Shown one piece after another: positions 5,409 through 11,957 of a DNA stretch of 15,321 nt. Within the stretch, counting starts at the first letter, position 1. Each line of letters opens with the position of its first letter. Made by a program: the position numbers and the translations under genes. The notes under the pieces are model-generated. The model did not search any database and was not told the DNA's origin. It worked only from the letters and a program-made list of their open reading frames with translations. This DNA is from Tannerella sp. (lineage in GTDB: Bacteria; Bacteroidota; Bacteroidia; Bacteroidales; Tannerellaceae), in the NCBI GenBank assembly GCA_031277235.1, contig JAITMT010000452.1, positions 1 to 15,321 on the forward strand, given 5' to 3'.

Positions 5409-5469
5409 TAGCCCCCCTTTCATTCCCCCAAAGGGGGAAAACAAGTCCCCCGGAGGATTTTAGGGGCTT
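5409..5469. repeat. G/C-rich palindromic repeat in the blaI leader
   Basis: A perfect hairpin TTCCCCC-AAA-GGGGGAA at 5423-5439 lies inside outer arms AGCCCC (5410-5415) and GGGGCT (5463-5468). Base composition is very different from the AT-rich surroundings. From memory, similar CCCCC/GGGGG elements with a GGAGGATTT word are dispersed between genes in Bacteroidetes. It occupies almost the whole untranslated leader between the promoter (5479-5509) and the blaI ATG. Confidence 0.65.
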
Positions 5470-5478
5470 ATTTCGCTG

Positions 5479-5515
5479 CAAAGATAAAATGAATATTTTA
5501 GATATGCAACTAAAA
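5479..5515 (-). promoter_or_regulatory. blaI promoter with putative BlaI operator
   Basis: TTG (5507-5509), 20 nt, TATCTTTG (5479-5486) on the minus strand. A 20-bp dyad, TTTTAG-N8-CTAAAA (5496-5515), covers the -33 element, so a bound repressor would block RNA polymerase. The surrounding 60 bp (5481-5540) match 9310-9369 at 53/60 positions and 11193-11252 at 48/60 by my hand alignment. Assignment to BlaI is inference from this sharing and from family behaviour. Confidence 0.7.
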
Positions 5516-5590
5516 AAATAATTAAAATGATAAAAATAGTTTTATTGTTTTTTTAACTGTCTTTTTATCAATCATATAAAAAATATAACT

Positions 5591-5604
5591 ATGTTGTTAA
5601 ACAT
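5591..5604. promoter_or_regulatory. Conserved 14-bp dyad ATGTT-GTTA-AACAT
   Basis: Perfect 5-bp arms. The same dyad (ATGTT-GTCA-AACAT) lies at 11302-11315. Both are about 111-112 bp from the left edge of the -7 box of their promoters, so the homologous control region may extend this far. It also lies just beyond the stop of the outer-membrane protein gene, so a role in mRNA 3'-end formation is possible. Confidence 0.4.
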
Positions 5605-5627
5605 AAAAAAGAGTTTGCATTGCGCAA

Positions 5628-8270
5628 CTATTTCAACTTGAACCGCACTGTCAAAAGCGCCTGCGCAGGTCGGATGATATAGTTGTAGCGATAGGCGTTT
5701 AAATCGCTGTAACTGGCTGTTGTGTAGGATTTTGTATCGAAAATATTGCTCCAGGACAGTTCAAAGCGCAACTGCCTGACGGAATAACCGAGGCTTAAAT
5801 CCCCGAAATACAGGTTCTTGCCGCTTTGAATGGAACTGTTGTAATATTGCTCAAATTTTGTGCCGATGCTGACGTTTTTGATGACGTTGAAATCAAGCCC
5901 GACCGTATGGGTGGAGGAGATGATGGCGGGATAGGACTGCTGATTTTCAACGCGATAATCGCTTTTCTGCCATGTTCCCAGATAGGAAAAAATCAAAAAG
6001 GAAACGGGTACGGCATTGATTTTCAAGGTGATTCCGGTTGTTAAACTGCGTGCGTCCGCAATGTTGCCCTGCCGCAGCAGCGAAGAGTTGGAAAGATAGC
6101 GCCCGGCTTCCAAATCGGTCGTAAGTTTCATAAAATCAAAGCCCTTGCTCACTTTTCCCGAAACGGAAAATCCATCGTATCGGTTGGGAATATCCACGAT
6201 CGAGGTGAACATCAGCAGATTGTCCCTGAAATCCTGCACATGCATCACGCTGTTGTCTATTTGGCTGTAATTCAGCGCGATATTCGTAAAAAACATTTGG
6301 ATGATATTTTTATAGGACGCGTTCAAAGCGTAGAAATTACTTTTTGTTTCCGCAAACCGGCTGCTAAAACTGTTCATAAAACGGTAACTTTGAAGGATAT
6401 AGCCGCTGAAAAGTTCGTCCATGCCGGTAATCCGGTAATCTGAAGACCAAGAGGCGTTTACGTCAACATGGAAATTGGGCTTGTACAGCACGGACAAATT
6501 CGGCTCGACGAAAAGTTTTTGCAGCGTTTCGTTCCTGTCGCTGAAAATGAAATTGTCTAATCTGTAAATGTGGTAACGTACAGGCACATAGCCGTTAAAG
6601 GTGAAGCGTCCCAGTCTGTACATCAGTTGAAGTCCGGCAGACGGCGTAAATTCCGTCCGCCGGAGGTCGTTTTTCATGCTGTCGGGAATCGCTGCATTTT
6701 GTCCCGTTCCGGGATACAGTTCTGAAAATAAGCGGTTTATTTCCATATTTATGCCGATACTTGGATTGATTCTTACGTTTCCGAGCAGCAGCGGATTGGT
6801 AAAAACCATACCGTTGTCGGATACAAACCGTTGAGAACGAACGTCCTGGTGCAGAAGATCATACCCTTCGCCGTGATTGAGAATTTCGGCGTACAAGCCG
6901 GGCGAAACGGTCAGCGATTGAGGCGACGACACGAATCCCGTGCGGGAGGTCAATTCATAACCTCCTGATCCCGTTCTTTTTACGATATACAGTTTATTCA
7001 GAACCTTGAAGGACGGCTGTTTCAGGGTTTGACGGATCGCTTCGGGCAGCCGGATTTCGCCCCTTTCCCTCTCCCATGAGCCTTCCATTCTCAACTGATT
7101 GTTTACGTATTGATTGTCGGTATTTTGATTGTATGTAATTTCCGATTCTAGACGGTTTACCGTTGAAAACGAACGGATGGATTCGCCGATATGCAGCAGA
7201 CTGTCCTTGGCAATGAAATAGTCCGTGTTTTCGTCGCTGCCGCGCTTTTCGTAATCGTTGAAGTATATAATATTGAATTTCAACTCCTTATCCTCCGTCA
7301 GTTTGAACAGGTTATTGACCGTAACGGCGTGCGAATTGTTGAAAAGGTAGCGGCTCTGATTGATGGCTGGCGGCGTGGGCGTCTGCACGGAGGTCAGCCG
7401 TTCGGGATACAGGCTGAAATCATCCGTGAAGGAACGCAGTTCATTCTCAAGGTTGCTGCCCGAATTGTTGGTTTTGTAGGTGGATATGTTCTGTTTTTCC
7501 TTCGCGAAATACATGCCGGTGAGTTCTCCGTTCCACAAGAGCGGCTTGTATCCGATGCCCAGCAAAGCCATGATGCTGAGCGTCCCCTTGGCAGCGTCCT
7601 TAAGTTTCAAGTTGATGGCTGCCCGGTCTGAAAATTCCAGACTGTCCTTTGCCCTGACAGGCTGGTGATTTTCAAGTACCTGAACGGTGGCGACGTCCTT
7701 GGCGGGCACGTTGTTGGTGGCAATTCCATAGCGACCGCCCAGCAAATCAAGATTTTCGATATAAAATTTGTTGATGGCTTTTCCCCGGTAACTGATTTGT
7801 CCCGAAGACGAAACACTGATCCCCGGCATCTTTTTCAGAACGTCGCCGATGACAAAATCCCTGTCCGTCGCAAACGCCGAAACGAGGTAGTTAACCGTGT
7901 CTTTCCGGAAAGATATTTTTTCGGGTTTGACAATCACTTCCCGTAGCCGGATTTCGGTTTCCTTCACCGTGAAATTCGCGGTTTGACTGGCGTTTTGAAT
8001 CTTCCGGGTCTGGCTTTCAATGCCCATCGCCGAAACGCTCAACAAAAATTCCGCCCCGTCGCCCGAATAAGCCAGCCGGTAATTTCCGCTGTCGTCGCTG
8101 AATGTATAGGCGAGAATCGCGCTGTCGGAAACGTGTTTCAACACCACCGTCGCCGAAAAGACTGCCTCGCCTTTCGTGTTTTTGATATTGCCCGTAATCA
8201 CCGTATTTTGTCCGCTGCACAGCAGGATTGTACAGTGTAACAGGCTCAATATCAAAGTTATTCTTTTCAT
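5628..8270 (-). CDS. Outer-membrane TonB-receptor-like protein with CarboxypepD_reg domain
   Basis: 880 residues. Signal peptide 1-20 (LLHCTILLCSG/QN). Residues about 23-95 form a carboxypeptidase-regulatory-like beta-sandwich (ITGNIKNTKGEAVFSATVVLK...DDSGNYRL). A plug-like region spans about 100-240 (REVIVKPEKISFRKDTVNYLVSAF, IGDVLKKMPGISVSSSGQISYRGKAINKFYIENLDLLGGRYG). The rest is beta-barrel sequence rich in aromatic and polar alternation, ending TVRFKLK. The architecture is that of a TonB-dependent receptor relative, although no clear SusC-type VVVGYGT box is present. No SusD-like partner is adjacent. The gene starts 7 nt after the stop of the GLPGLI gene at 8278-9231 and is almost certainly co-transcribed with it. 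Substrate unknown. Confidence 0.85.
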   Translation of the reverse strand: MKRITLILSLLHCTILLCSGQNTVITGNIKNTKGEAVFSATVVLKHVSDSAILAYTFSDDSGNYRLAYSGDGAEFLLSVSAMGIESQTRKIQNASQTANFTVKETEIRLREVIVKPEKISFRKDTVNYLVSAFATDRDFVIGDVLKKMPGISVSSSGQISYRGKAINKFYIENLDLLGGRYGIATNNVPAKDVATVQVLENHQPVRAKDSLEFSDRAAINLKLKDAAKGTLSIMALLGIGYKPLLWNGELTGMYFAKEKQNISTYKTNNSGSNLENELRSFTDDFSLYPERLTSVQTPTPPAINQSRYLFNNSHAVTVNNLFKLTEDKELKFNIIYFNDYEKRGSDENTDYFIAKDSLLHIGESIRSFSTVNRLESEITYNQNTDNQYVNNQLRMEGSWERERGEIRLPEAIRQTLKQPSFKVLNKLYIVKRTGSGGYELTSRTGFVSSPQSLTVSPGLYAEILNHGEGYDLLHQDVRSQRFVSDNGMVFTNPLLLGNVRINPSIGINMEINRLFSELYPGTGQNAAIPDSMKNDLRRTEFTPSAGLQLMYRLGRFTFNGYVPVRYHIYRLDNFIFSDRNETLQKLFVEPNLSVLYKPNFHVDVNASWSSDYRITGMDELFSGYILQSYRFMNSFSSRFAETKSNFYALNASYKNIIQMFFTNIALNYSQIDNSVMHVQDFRDNLLMFTSIVDIPNRYDGFSVSGKVSKGFDFMKLTTDLEAGRYLSNSSLLRQGNIADARSLTTGITLKINAVPVSFLIFSYLGTWQKSDYRVENQQSYPAIISSTHTVGLDFNVIKNVSIGTKFEQYYNSSIQSGKNLYFGDLSLGYSVRQLRFELSWSNIFDTKSYTTASYSDLNAYRYNYIIRPAQALLTVRFKLK

Positions 8271-8277
8271 TTTCTTG

Positions 8278-9231
8278 CTATTCGAGTTCGATGGGGTTGT
8301 AGGGCAGTTTTCTATCTAAATCTTCCTTACTTATTCTTGTACTCCATGAAACGTGCTTTTCGGCAAGCGATGTGTCAAGAGTTGGAAGTCGGTCTATATA
8401 CTCTCCGTTATTATCCATAACATTTATGTTGAATCCGAATATACGCAGCATATTGGTATGGTCTTCATAGAACCTTTTCTGCACTTTCCTGTATTCTTCT
8501 CTTGTACATTTAGTTGAAGAATGATTAGCAGCTCTGCCATAAAGAATCGGTTCTTTTTTGCCGTCCAACTGTTCCATGCCTATACATTCAAAAATATAAT
8601 GATTCCGGCTGTCTGCAACTTTCAGTATAAGACCGGGCAATCCTCTTAACTTCCAGGGACCTGCATCTACCGGTATGTCCGGACAAAACCAGACTGTCCA
8701 GTCCCGTCCTCTGAAACGGGTGGTCGCCTTTGTGCACAAGTAATTCAATATGGTACTCGTATCGCTGTGTATAGACCATGTGGGCGGATCGGAACTTTCC
8801 ATATAACGATAGATGGAAAGGTTGGTTATAAACTCTTTTACAGTTTGCTTGCCTTTTTCCGGCAGATTAACGAAAATTTCATATCCTTCTCCAAGAATAT
8901 CTTTTTCCCAGTTTATCGGCGCAGAATTTTTATTCCTGTCCCAATCCGCCGTTAATACGGAATCCTGCTGGCGCACATAATAACTGAAGAAATGATTGTA
9001 TTTGTCGCCGATTAACAGGATTTTCCGGTCTTTCAGGATGTAGCCCTTCTCCAGACTGTCAGGCATATAGTCCAATGAATACGTTATTTTGATTTTTGCC
9101 CAATCCAGCGTATCCACCGTCCCTTTACCTCTATAACTTCTTAAATAGTCATACTGGGAAATATAACTTTGCGCCTCTAATTTTCCGATATAAAATGCTA
9201 ATAAACAGATAATTAAAATTATTTTTTTCAT
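8278..9231 (-). CDS. GLPGLI-family (Porph_ging) exported protein, copy 1
   Basis: 317 residues from the ATG at 9231; the longer open frame upstream contains the promoter and hairpin. Signal peptide 1-20 (IICLLAFYIGKLEA/QS). The defining motif is at residues 190-202 (AGPWKLRGLPGLI), preceded by LCTKATTRFRGRD (165-177) and followed by YIFECIG (212-218). The C-terminus is LPYNPIELE, shared by all three paralogues. This copy is longest, with an extra stretch at about 283-305, and lacks the early KCTY segment of the other two. GLPGLI proteins are Bacteroidetes-specific, exported and of unknown function; many lie beside plug/barrel outer-membrane proteins, as here (7-nt gap). Leader hairpin at 9262-9301, promoter/operator at 9308-9344. 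Confidence 0.9.
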   Translation of the reverse strand: MKKIILIICLLAFYIGKLEAQSYISQYDYLRSYRGKGTVDTLDWAKIKITYSLDYMPDSLEKGYILKDRKILLIGDKYNHFFSYYVRQQDSVLTADWDRNKNSAPINWEKDILGEGYEIFVNLPEKGKQTVKEFITNLSIYRYMESSDPPTWSIHSDTSTILNYLCTKATTRFRGRDWTVWFCPDIPVDAGPWKLRGLPGLILKVADSRNHYIFECIGMEQLDGKKEPILYGRAANHSSTKCTREEYRKVQKRFYEDHTNMLRIFGFNINVMDNNGEYIDRLPTLDTSLAEKHVSWSTRISKEDLDRKLPYNPIELE

Positions 9232-9261
9232 ATTTTTATTAAATGAGTTCCTGTCTGTTCC

Positions 9262-9301
9262 TTTTTCAAAGGGCCGAAGTCCGTTAAAACCCTTTGAAAA
9301 A
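9262..9301 (-). repeat. Perfect 12-bp hairpin at the start of the GLPGLI-OMP transcript
   Basis: TTTTTCAAAGGG (9262-9273) and CCCTTTGAAAAA (9290-9301) with a 16-nt loop. The right arm ends at the predicted transcription start (about 9302), so the mRNA would begin with this stem. It may protect the 5' end, affect translation, or simply be an inserted repeat. Confidence 0.7.
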
Positions 9302-9307
9302 TCACGA

Positions 9308-9344
9308 CAAAGATAAAATGAATATTCTATATATGAAACTAAAA
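9308..9344 (-). promoter_or_regulatory. Promoter and putative BlaI operator of the GLPGLI-OMP operon
   Basis: The -7 box TATCTTTG is at 9308-9315. The -33 position reads TTC rather than TTG. The dyad position (9325-9344) reads TTCTATATATGAAACTAAAA, an imperfect version of the blaI dyad. The segment 9310-9369 matches the blaI control region at 53 of 60 positions, although the flanking genes are unrelated. Confidence 0.65.
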
Positions 9345-9374
9345 GCATAAATAAAATGATAAAAACAGTTATTT

Positions 9375-10220
9375 TTATTCGAGTTCGATGGGATTATAGG
9401 GCAGTTTCACTTCTACTCTCTTACCGTTTTCTTCAATCAAATGTACTTTTATACCTATCGATTCCCAGTAAGATTTAAAATCATCGTGAAAACACCGATA
9501 AAGTTTCCACAAATCCTGTCTTGAAACTTTTTGATATTGAACAAGATAATATTTTATCGGCTCTTTCTGTTTCAGATTTTCCAAACCGATACACTCATAA
9601 ATGAAATTGCCTTTGGCGTCTTCCAGTCTCAAAATCAGTCCGGGCAGTCCTCCGAATTTCCAGGGACCGTTATCAACAGGAATTTCGGGGGCATACCAGG
9701 CGACAAAATCCCTGCCTCTGAATGAAACTGTTGCCTTGTTACATTTGTAATCCAGAATCGTTTTCTGTTCGATGGCGGAAAAATTCCACTTGAAAACAGG
9801 CATTTCTTCTTCGTAATAGAAATTTCCACTTAAGATGGCGGCTATGTCCGTAACCGTCATTTTTTCTTTGGGATAGTTTTTGAAAACCTCGAAACTCCAT
9901 GCGCCCATTTCCGAAGTATTGGGCAAATTTTCCGCCTTTTTTGAGAGTTCCATTATATACAGCTTATAATCAAGCGCATATTGACTGTAATATTTGGATA
10001 TATCTTTACCGATCAGCAGAATCTGCCTATCTTTTGATTTATCTGCCGGCTTTGTCGAATCTTTCAGATAAATCAAAGTATAAGTGCATTTCATATAGGC
10101 AGAATCAAGAACTCTGTACTTTTCGATATTCTCAATATTGTGCCTATAATTGAATTGTTGGGCAAACAGATTACTTCCAAACACAAGCAAAAAAATTGTT
10201 GCAAGATAAATTTTGTTCAT
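9375..10220 (-). CDS. GLPGLI-family (Porph_ging) exported protein, copy 2
   Basis: 281 residues. Signal peptide 1-20 (ATIFLLVFGSNLFA/QQ). Order of conserved parts: LDSAYMKCTYTLIY (38-51), ILLIGK.ISKYYSQ (67-80), DYKCNKATVSFRGRDFVAWYAPEIPVDNGPWKFGGLPGLIL (158-197, family core with the motif at 191-196), FIYECIGLE (206-214), and the final LPYNPIELE. Cysteines C160 and C210 match positions in both paralogues. It lies 12 nt after the copy 3 gene and before the promoter at 9308, so it is probably the second gene of a two-gene operon. It is nearly colinear with copy 3, indicating a recent tandem duplication. Biochemical function unknown. Confidence 0.9.
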   Translation of the reverse strand: MNKIYLATIFLLVFGSNLFAQQFNYRHNIENIEKYRVLDSAYMKCTYTLIYLKDSTKPADKSKDRQILLIGKDISKYYSQYALDYKLYIMELSKKAENLPNTSEMGAWSFEVFKNYPKEKMTVTDIAAILSGNFYYEEEMPVFKWNFSAIEQKTILDYKCNKATVSFRGRDFVAWYAPEIPVDNGPWKFGGLPGLILRLEDAKGNFIYECIGLENLKQKEPIKYYLVQYQKVSRQDLWKLYRCFHDDFKSYWESIGIKVHLIEENGKRVEVKLPYNPIELE

Positions 10221-10232
10221 ATTTTTATGTTT

Positions 10233-11090
10233 TTATTCCAATTCGATAGGGTTAAAAGGCAATTTATATGATTCTAATTTCAAGTCTTTACCTGTCTGAG
10301 GATCACTTATTATGGTCATTATACCCAAATCATTATTATACTTAATCAAATCGTCATGAAATCTTTGTTCCATCTTTAAATATCCCTGACGTTTAAGTTT
10401 CGTATAATCCAGCAGATAAAACTTAACAGGTTCTTTTGTTTTAAGCGTCTCCAAACCAATACATTCAAAGATGAAATTTTCCTTCGTATCATATATTTTC
10501 AGAATGAGTCCGGGCAGTCCGCCAAATTTCCAAGGACCGTTGTCAACGGGAATTTCGGGAGCATACCAGGCAATGTAATCCCTCCCTCTGAACGAAACTG
10601 TTGCCTTTTGACAGCGATAAGACAATATTTCCCGTGATTCCTCCTGCATTTTCCAGTTCAGTGACGGCAAATCTTCTTCATACAAAAAATCCCCCATCAG
10701 TTCGGAACCAATATCGGTTACGGTTGCTTTTTCCTGCGGATAATTTTTGATTATTTCCCACGACCAGACGCCTCTATTCTTTATACCCGGAACGGCATTG
10801 GCATTTTTGAAATTTTCCTGGATGTATTGTTGCCAGTCCAGCGCTTCCTGACTGTAATATTTGGAGATGAATTTTCCAATTAACAATGTTTGCGTATCAT
10901 TTAATGTGGAATCTTTCCTGGTAGAATCCTTCCAATAAGTTAATTGATAGGTACATTTCATGTAAGCCGAATCAAGAACTTTATATTTATAGGGCTCTGT
11001 TGAAAATGTCATTGGCGGTTGTTGAGCAAGCGACAATCCCGATACAGCCAATAATGCTATAAAATAGAGAGTTTTATATCTTATTTTCAT
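10233..11090 (-). CDS. GLPGLI-family (Porph_ging) exported protein, copy 3
   Basis: 285 residues from the ATG at 11090; the frame extends to 11393 but crosses the promoter, and the MKIRYKTLYFIALLAVSGLSLA/QQ signal peptide marks the real start. Core motifs: LDSAYMKCTYQLTYWKDS (39-56), YRCQKATVSFRGRDYIAWYAPEIPVDNGPWKFGGLPGLIL (158-197), FIFECIGLE (206-214), C-terminal LPFNPIELE. It is first in the two-gene operon with copy 2 and is preceded by the third copy of the BlaI-like control region (11191-11252). The aromatic-rich FRGRD-AWY-IPV-GPWKF block is the most conserved part of the three proteins and is the likely functional surface. Confidence 0.9.
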   Translation of the reverse strand: MKIRYKTLYFIALLAVSGLSLAQQPPMTFSTEPYKYKVLDSAYMKCTYQLTYWKDSTRKDSTLNDTQTLLIGKFISKYYSQEALDWQQYIQENFKNANAVPGIKNRGVWSWEIIKNYPQEKATVTDIGSELMGDFLYEEDLPSLNWKMQEESREILSYRCQKATVSFRGRDYIAWYAPEIPVDNGPWKFGGLPGLILKIYDTKENFIFECIGLETLKTKEPVKFYLLDYTKLKRQGYLKMEQRFHDDLIKYNNDLGIMTIISDPQTGKDLKLESYKLPFNPIELE

Positions 11091-11190
11091 ATTGCTTATG
11101 TTTTTAATTATTAAATCACAAAGTTTTAAACCGGCAGAAAGGCTTTTTATTCCCGCAAGATTCAAAAAAGCAATCTGCATTATCGCGAGG

Positions 11191-11227
11191 CAAAGATAGG
11201 AAGAATATTTTACATATACGACTAAAA
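11191..11227 (-). promoter_or_regulatory. Promoter and putative BlaI operator of the GLPGLI pair
   Basis: TATCTTTG at 11191-11198. The dyad TTTTACATATACGACTAAAA lies at 11208-11227, five of six arm positions paired. The -33 TTG is replaced (TCG). The segment 11193-11252 matches the blaI control region at 48 of 60 positions. The predicted leader is about 95 nt and I see no strong hairpin in it, unlike the other two members. Confidence 0.65.
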
Positions 11228-11301
11228 AAATAGACTCAATGATGAAAATAGTTGTATGAAATTTTAATTCATTTACAATCAATCCAATAGAAAATGAAAA
11301 C

Positions 11302-11315
11302 ATGTTGTCAAACAT
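11302..11315. promoter_or_regulatory. Conserved 14-bp dyad ATGTT-GTCA-AACAT
   Basis: Second copy of the dyad at 5591-5604, at the same distance (about 111 bp) from its promoter's -7 box. Both are followed by AAAAA. It may be an upstream operator or the edge of a duplicated control segment. Confidence 0.4.
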
Positions 11316-11526
11316 AAAAATGAAGTTGAAAAATGAAATCCCAACAATATAGGGCACACAATATCGTGGCAAACGCGCGGATTTCCCTGACATTCAGTCA
11401 TGTTTATCATCATAATCACACAAATCACAGTGCAGACAAATGGAACGAAGTTTCTTCCGTTCACGCGTTTATCCGTTCTCCCGTTCATCCCAATCATTCT
11501 CTTGCGGGAGGGATTAGGGAACAGAC
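11316..11526. other. Spacer without a recognisable gene
   Basis: Several open frames cross this stretch on both strands, but none has family features, a good start or a consistent composition. The word AACGG recurs every 8-12 bases on the minus strand (about 11439-11490), and the run from 11400 to 11445 resembles degenerate intergenic sequence I associate with Bacteroidetes. I call no feature here. Confidence 0.4.
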
Positions 11527-11559
11527 AAAAAAAGAAGAGAGTTTCGCAACCCCCTTCTT
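11527..11559 (-). terminator. Rho-independent terminator of a short minus-strand unit
   Basis: Reading the minus strand, AAGAAGGGGG (11559-11550) pairs with CTCTCTTCTT (11541-11532), allowing two G-U pairs. The loop is 8 nt and five T residues follow (11531-11527). It starts 10 nt after the stop of the small ORF at 11569. Confidence 0.65.
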
Positions 11560-11568
11560 CCCAAAACA

Positions 11569-11679
11569 CTAATTTAATGAAAACTGAACTTTAATATCAG
11601 CTAATTTTGTGTAAATAATTTTGTGTATCCAAAAATTTATTATTTTTATAAGCAATTGTGAAAAAGATTGACTCTTCAT
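11569..11679 (-). CDS. Putative 36-residue basic, hydrophobic small protein (or small RNA)
   Basis: MKSQSFSQLLIKIINFWIHK then IIYTKLADIKVQFSLN, stop TAG. The ORF sits exactly between a full-consensus promoter (11697-11727, start near 11690) and a strong terminator (11527-11559), making a self-contained transcript of about 165 nt. The peptide has an amphipathic or membrane-active look, with isoleucine/leucine runs broken by lysines. I recognise no family. It could equally be a non-coding RNA with a chance ORF. The ATG lies about 11 nt from the predicted transcript start and the preceding bases are A-rich, as is usual in Bacteroidetes. Confidence 0.4.
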   Translation of the reverse strand: MKSQSFSQLLIKIINFWIHKIIYTKLADIKVQFSLN

Positions 11680-11696
11680 ATCTTAATTTCACGCCG

Positions 11697-11727
11697 CAAA
11701 GGTACGTCAAATATTTTGTTCCACCAA
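11697..11727 (-). promoter_or_regulatory. Promoter of the short minus-strand unit
   Basis: TTG (11725-11727), 20 nt, TACCTTTG (11697-11704) on the minus strand. An exact Bacteroidetes match in a spacer where no annotated-size gene follows on that strand for 600 bp. Confidence 0.65.
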
Positions 11728-11915
11728 AACATTTTCAGTAAAAAAAAAATAAAAATGTTCAAAATGTAGCAAAATTCCTTGAAAATGTCCTTTTTTTCTC
11801 TTTTTGGGAGTATTTTTTACGATTTATCACGAAAATTACACGAAAATTTCAATTTTGAAAATTTTACAGACTGATTTTATACAGCCTTTTTTCCCGTAGA
11901 TAGAACTATTATTCA

Positions 11916-11923
11916 TACCTTTG
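11916..11923 (+). promoter_or_regulatory. -7 element of the HTH regulator gene
   Basis: TACCTTTG followed by C, 34 bp before the ATG at 11958. I do not find a clear TTG at the usual distance upstream; the region has a T run ending at 11892. Bases 11728-11915 are AT-rich and hold nothing else I can name. Confidence 0.55.
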
Positions 11924-11957
11924 CACTGTTTTTATTAATTATAAAATCAGAATAAAT

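Noticed and set aside
5392..5481. N-terminal extension of the blaI frame
   Set aside because: It translates the G/C-rich leader repeat and begins at the predicted transcript start; BlaI homologues begin at the MKKLTKAEE position.
11091..11393. N-terminal extension of GLPGLI copy 3
   Set aside because: It crosses the promoter and operator and would bury the signal peptide.
11279..11594. Frames of 64-96 codons between 11279 and 11594
   Set aside because: Overlapping on both strands, low-complexity composition, no family features; some pass through the terminator at 11527-11559.
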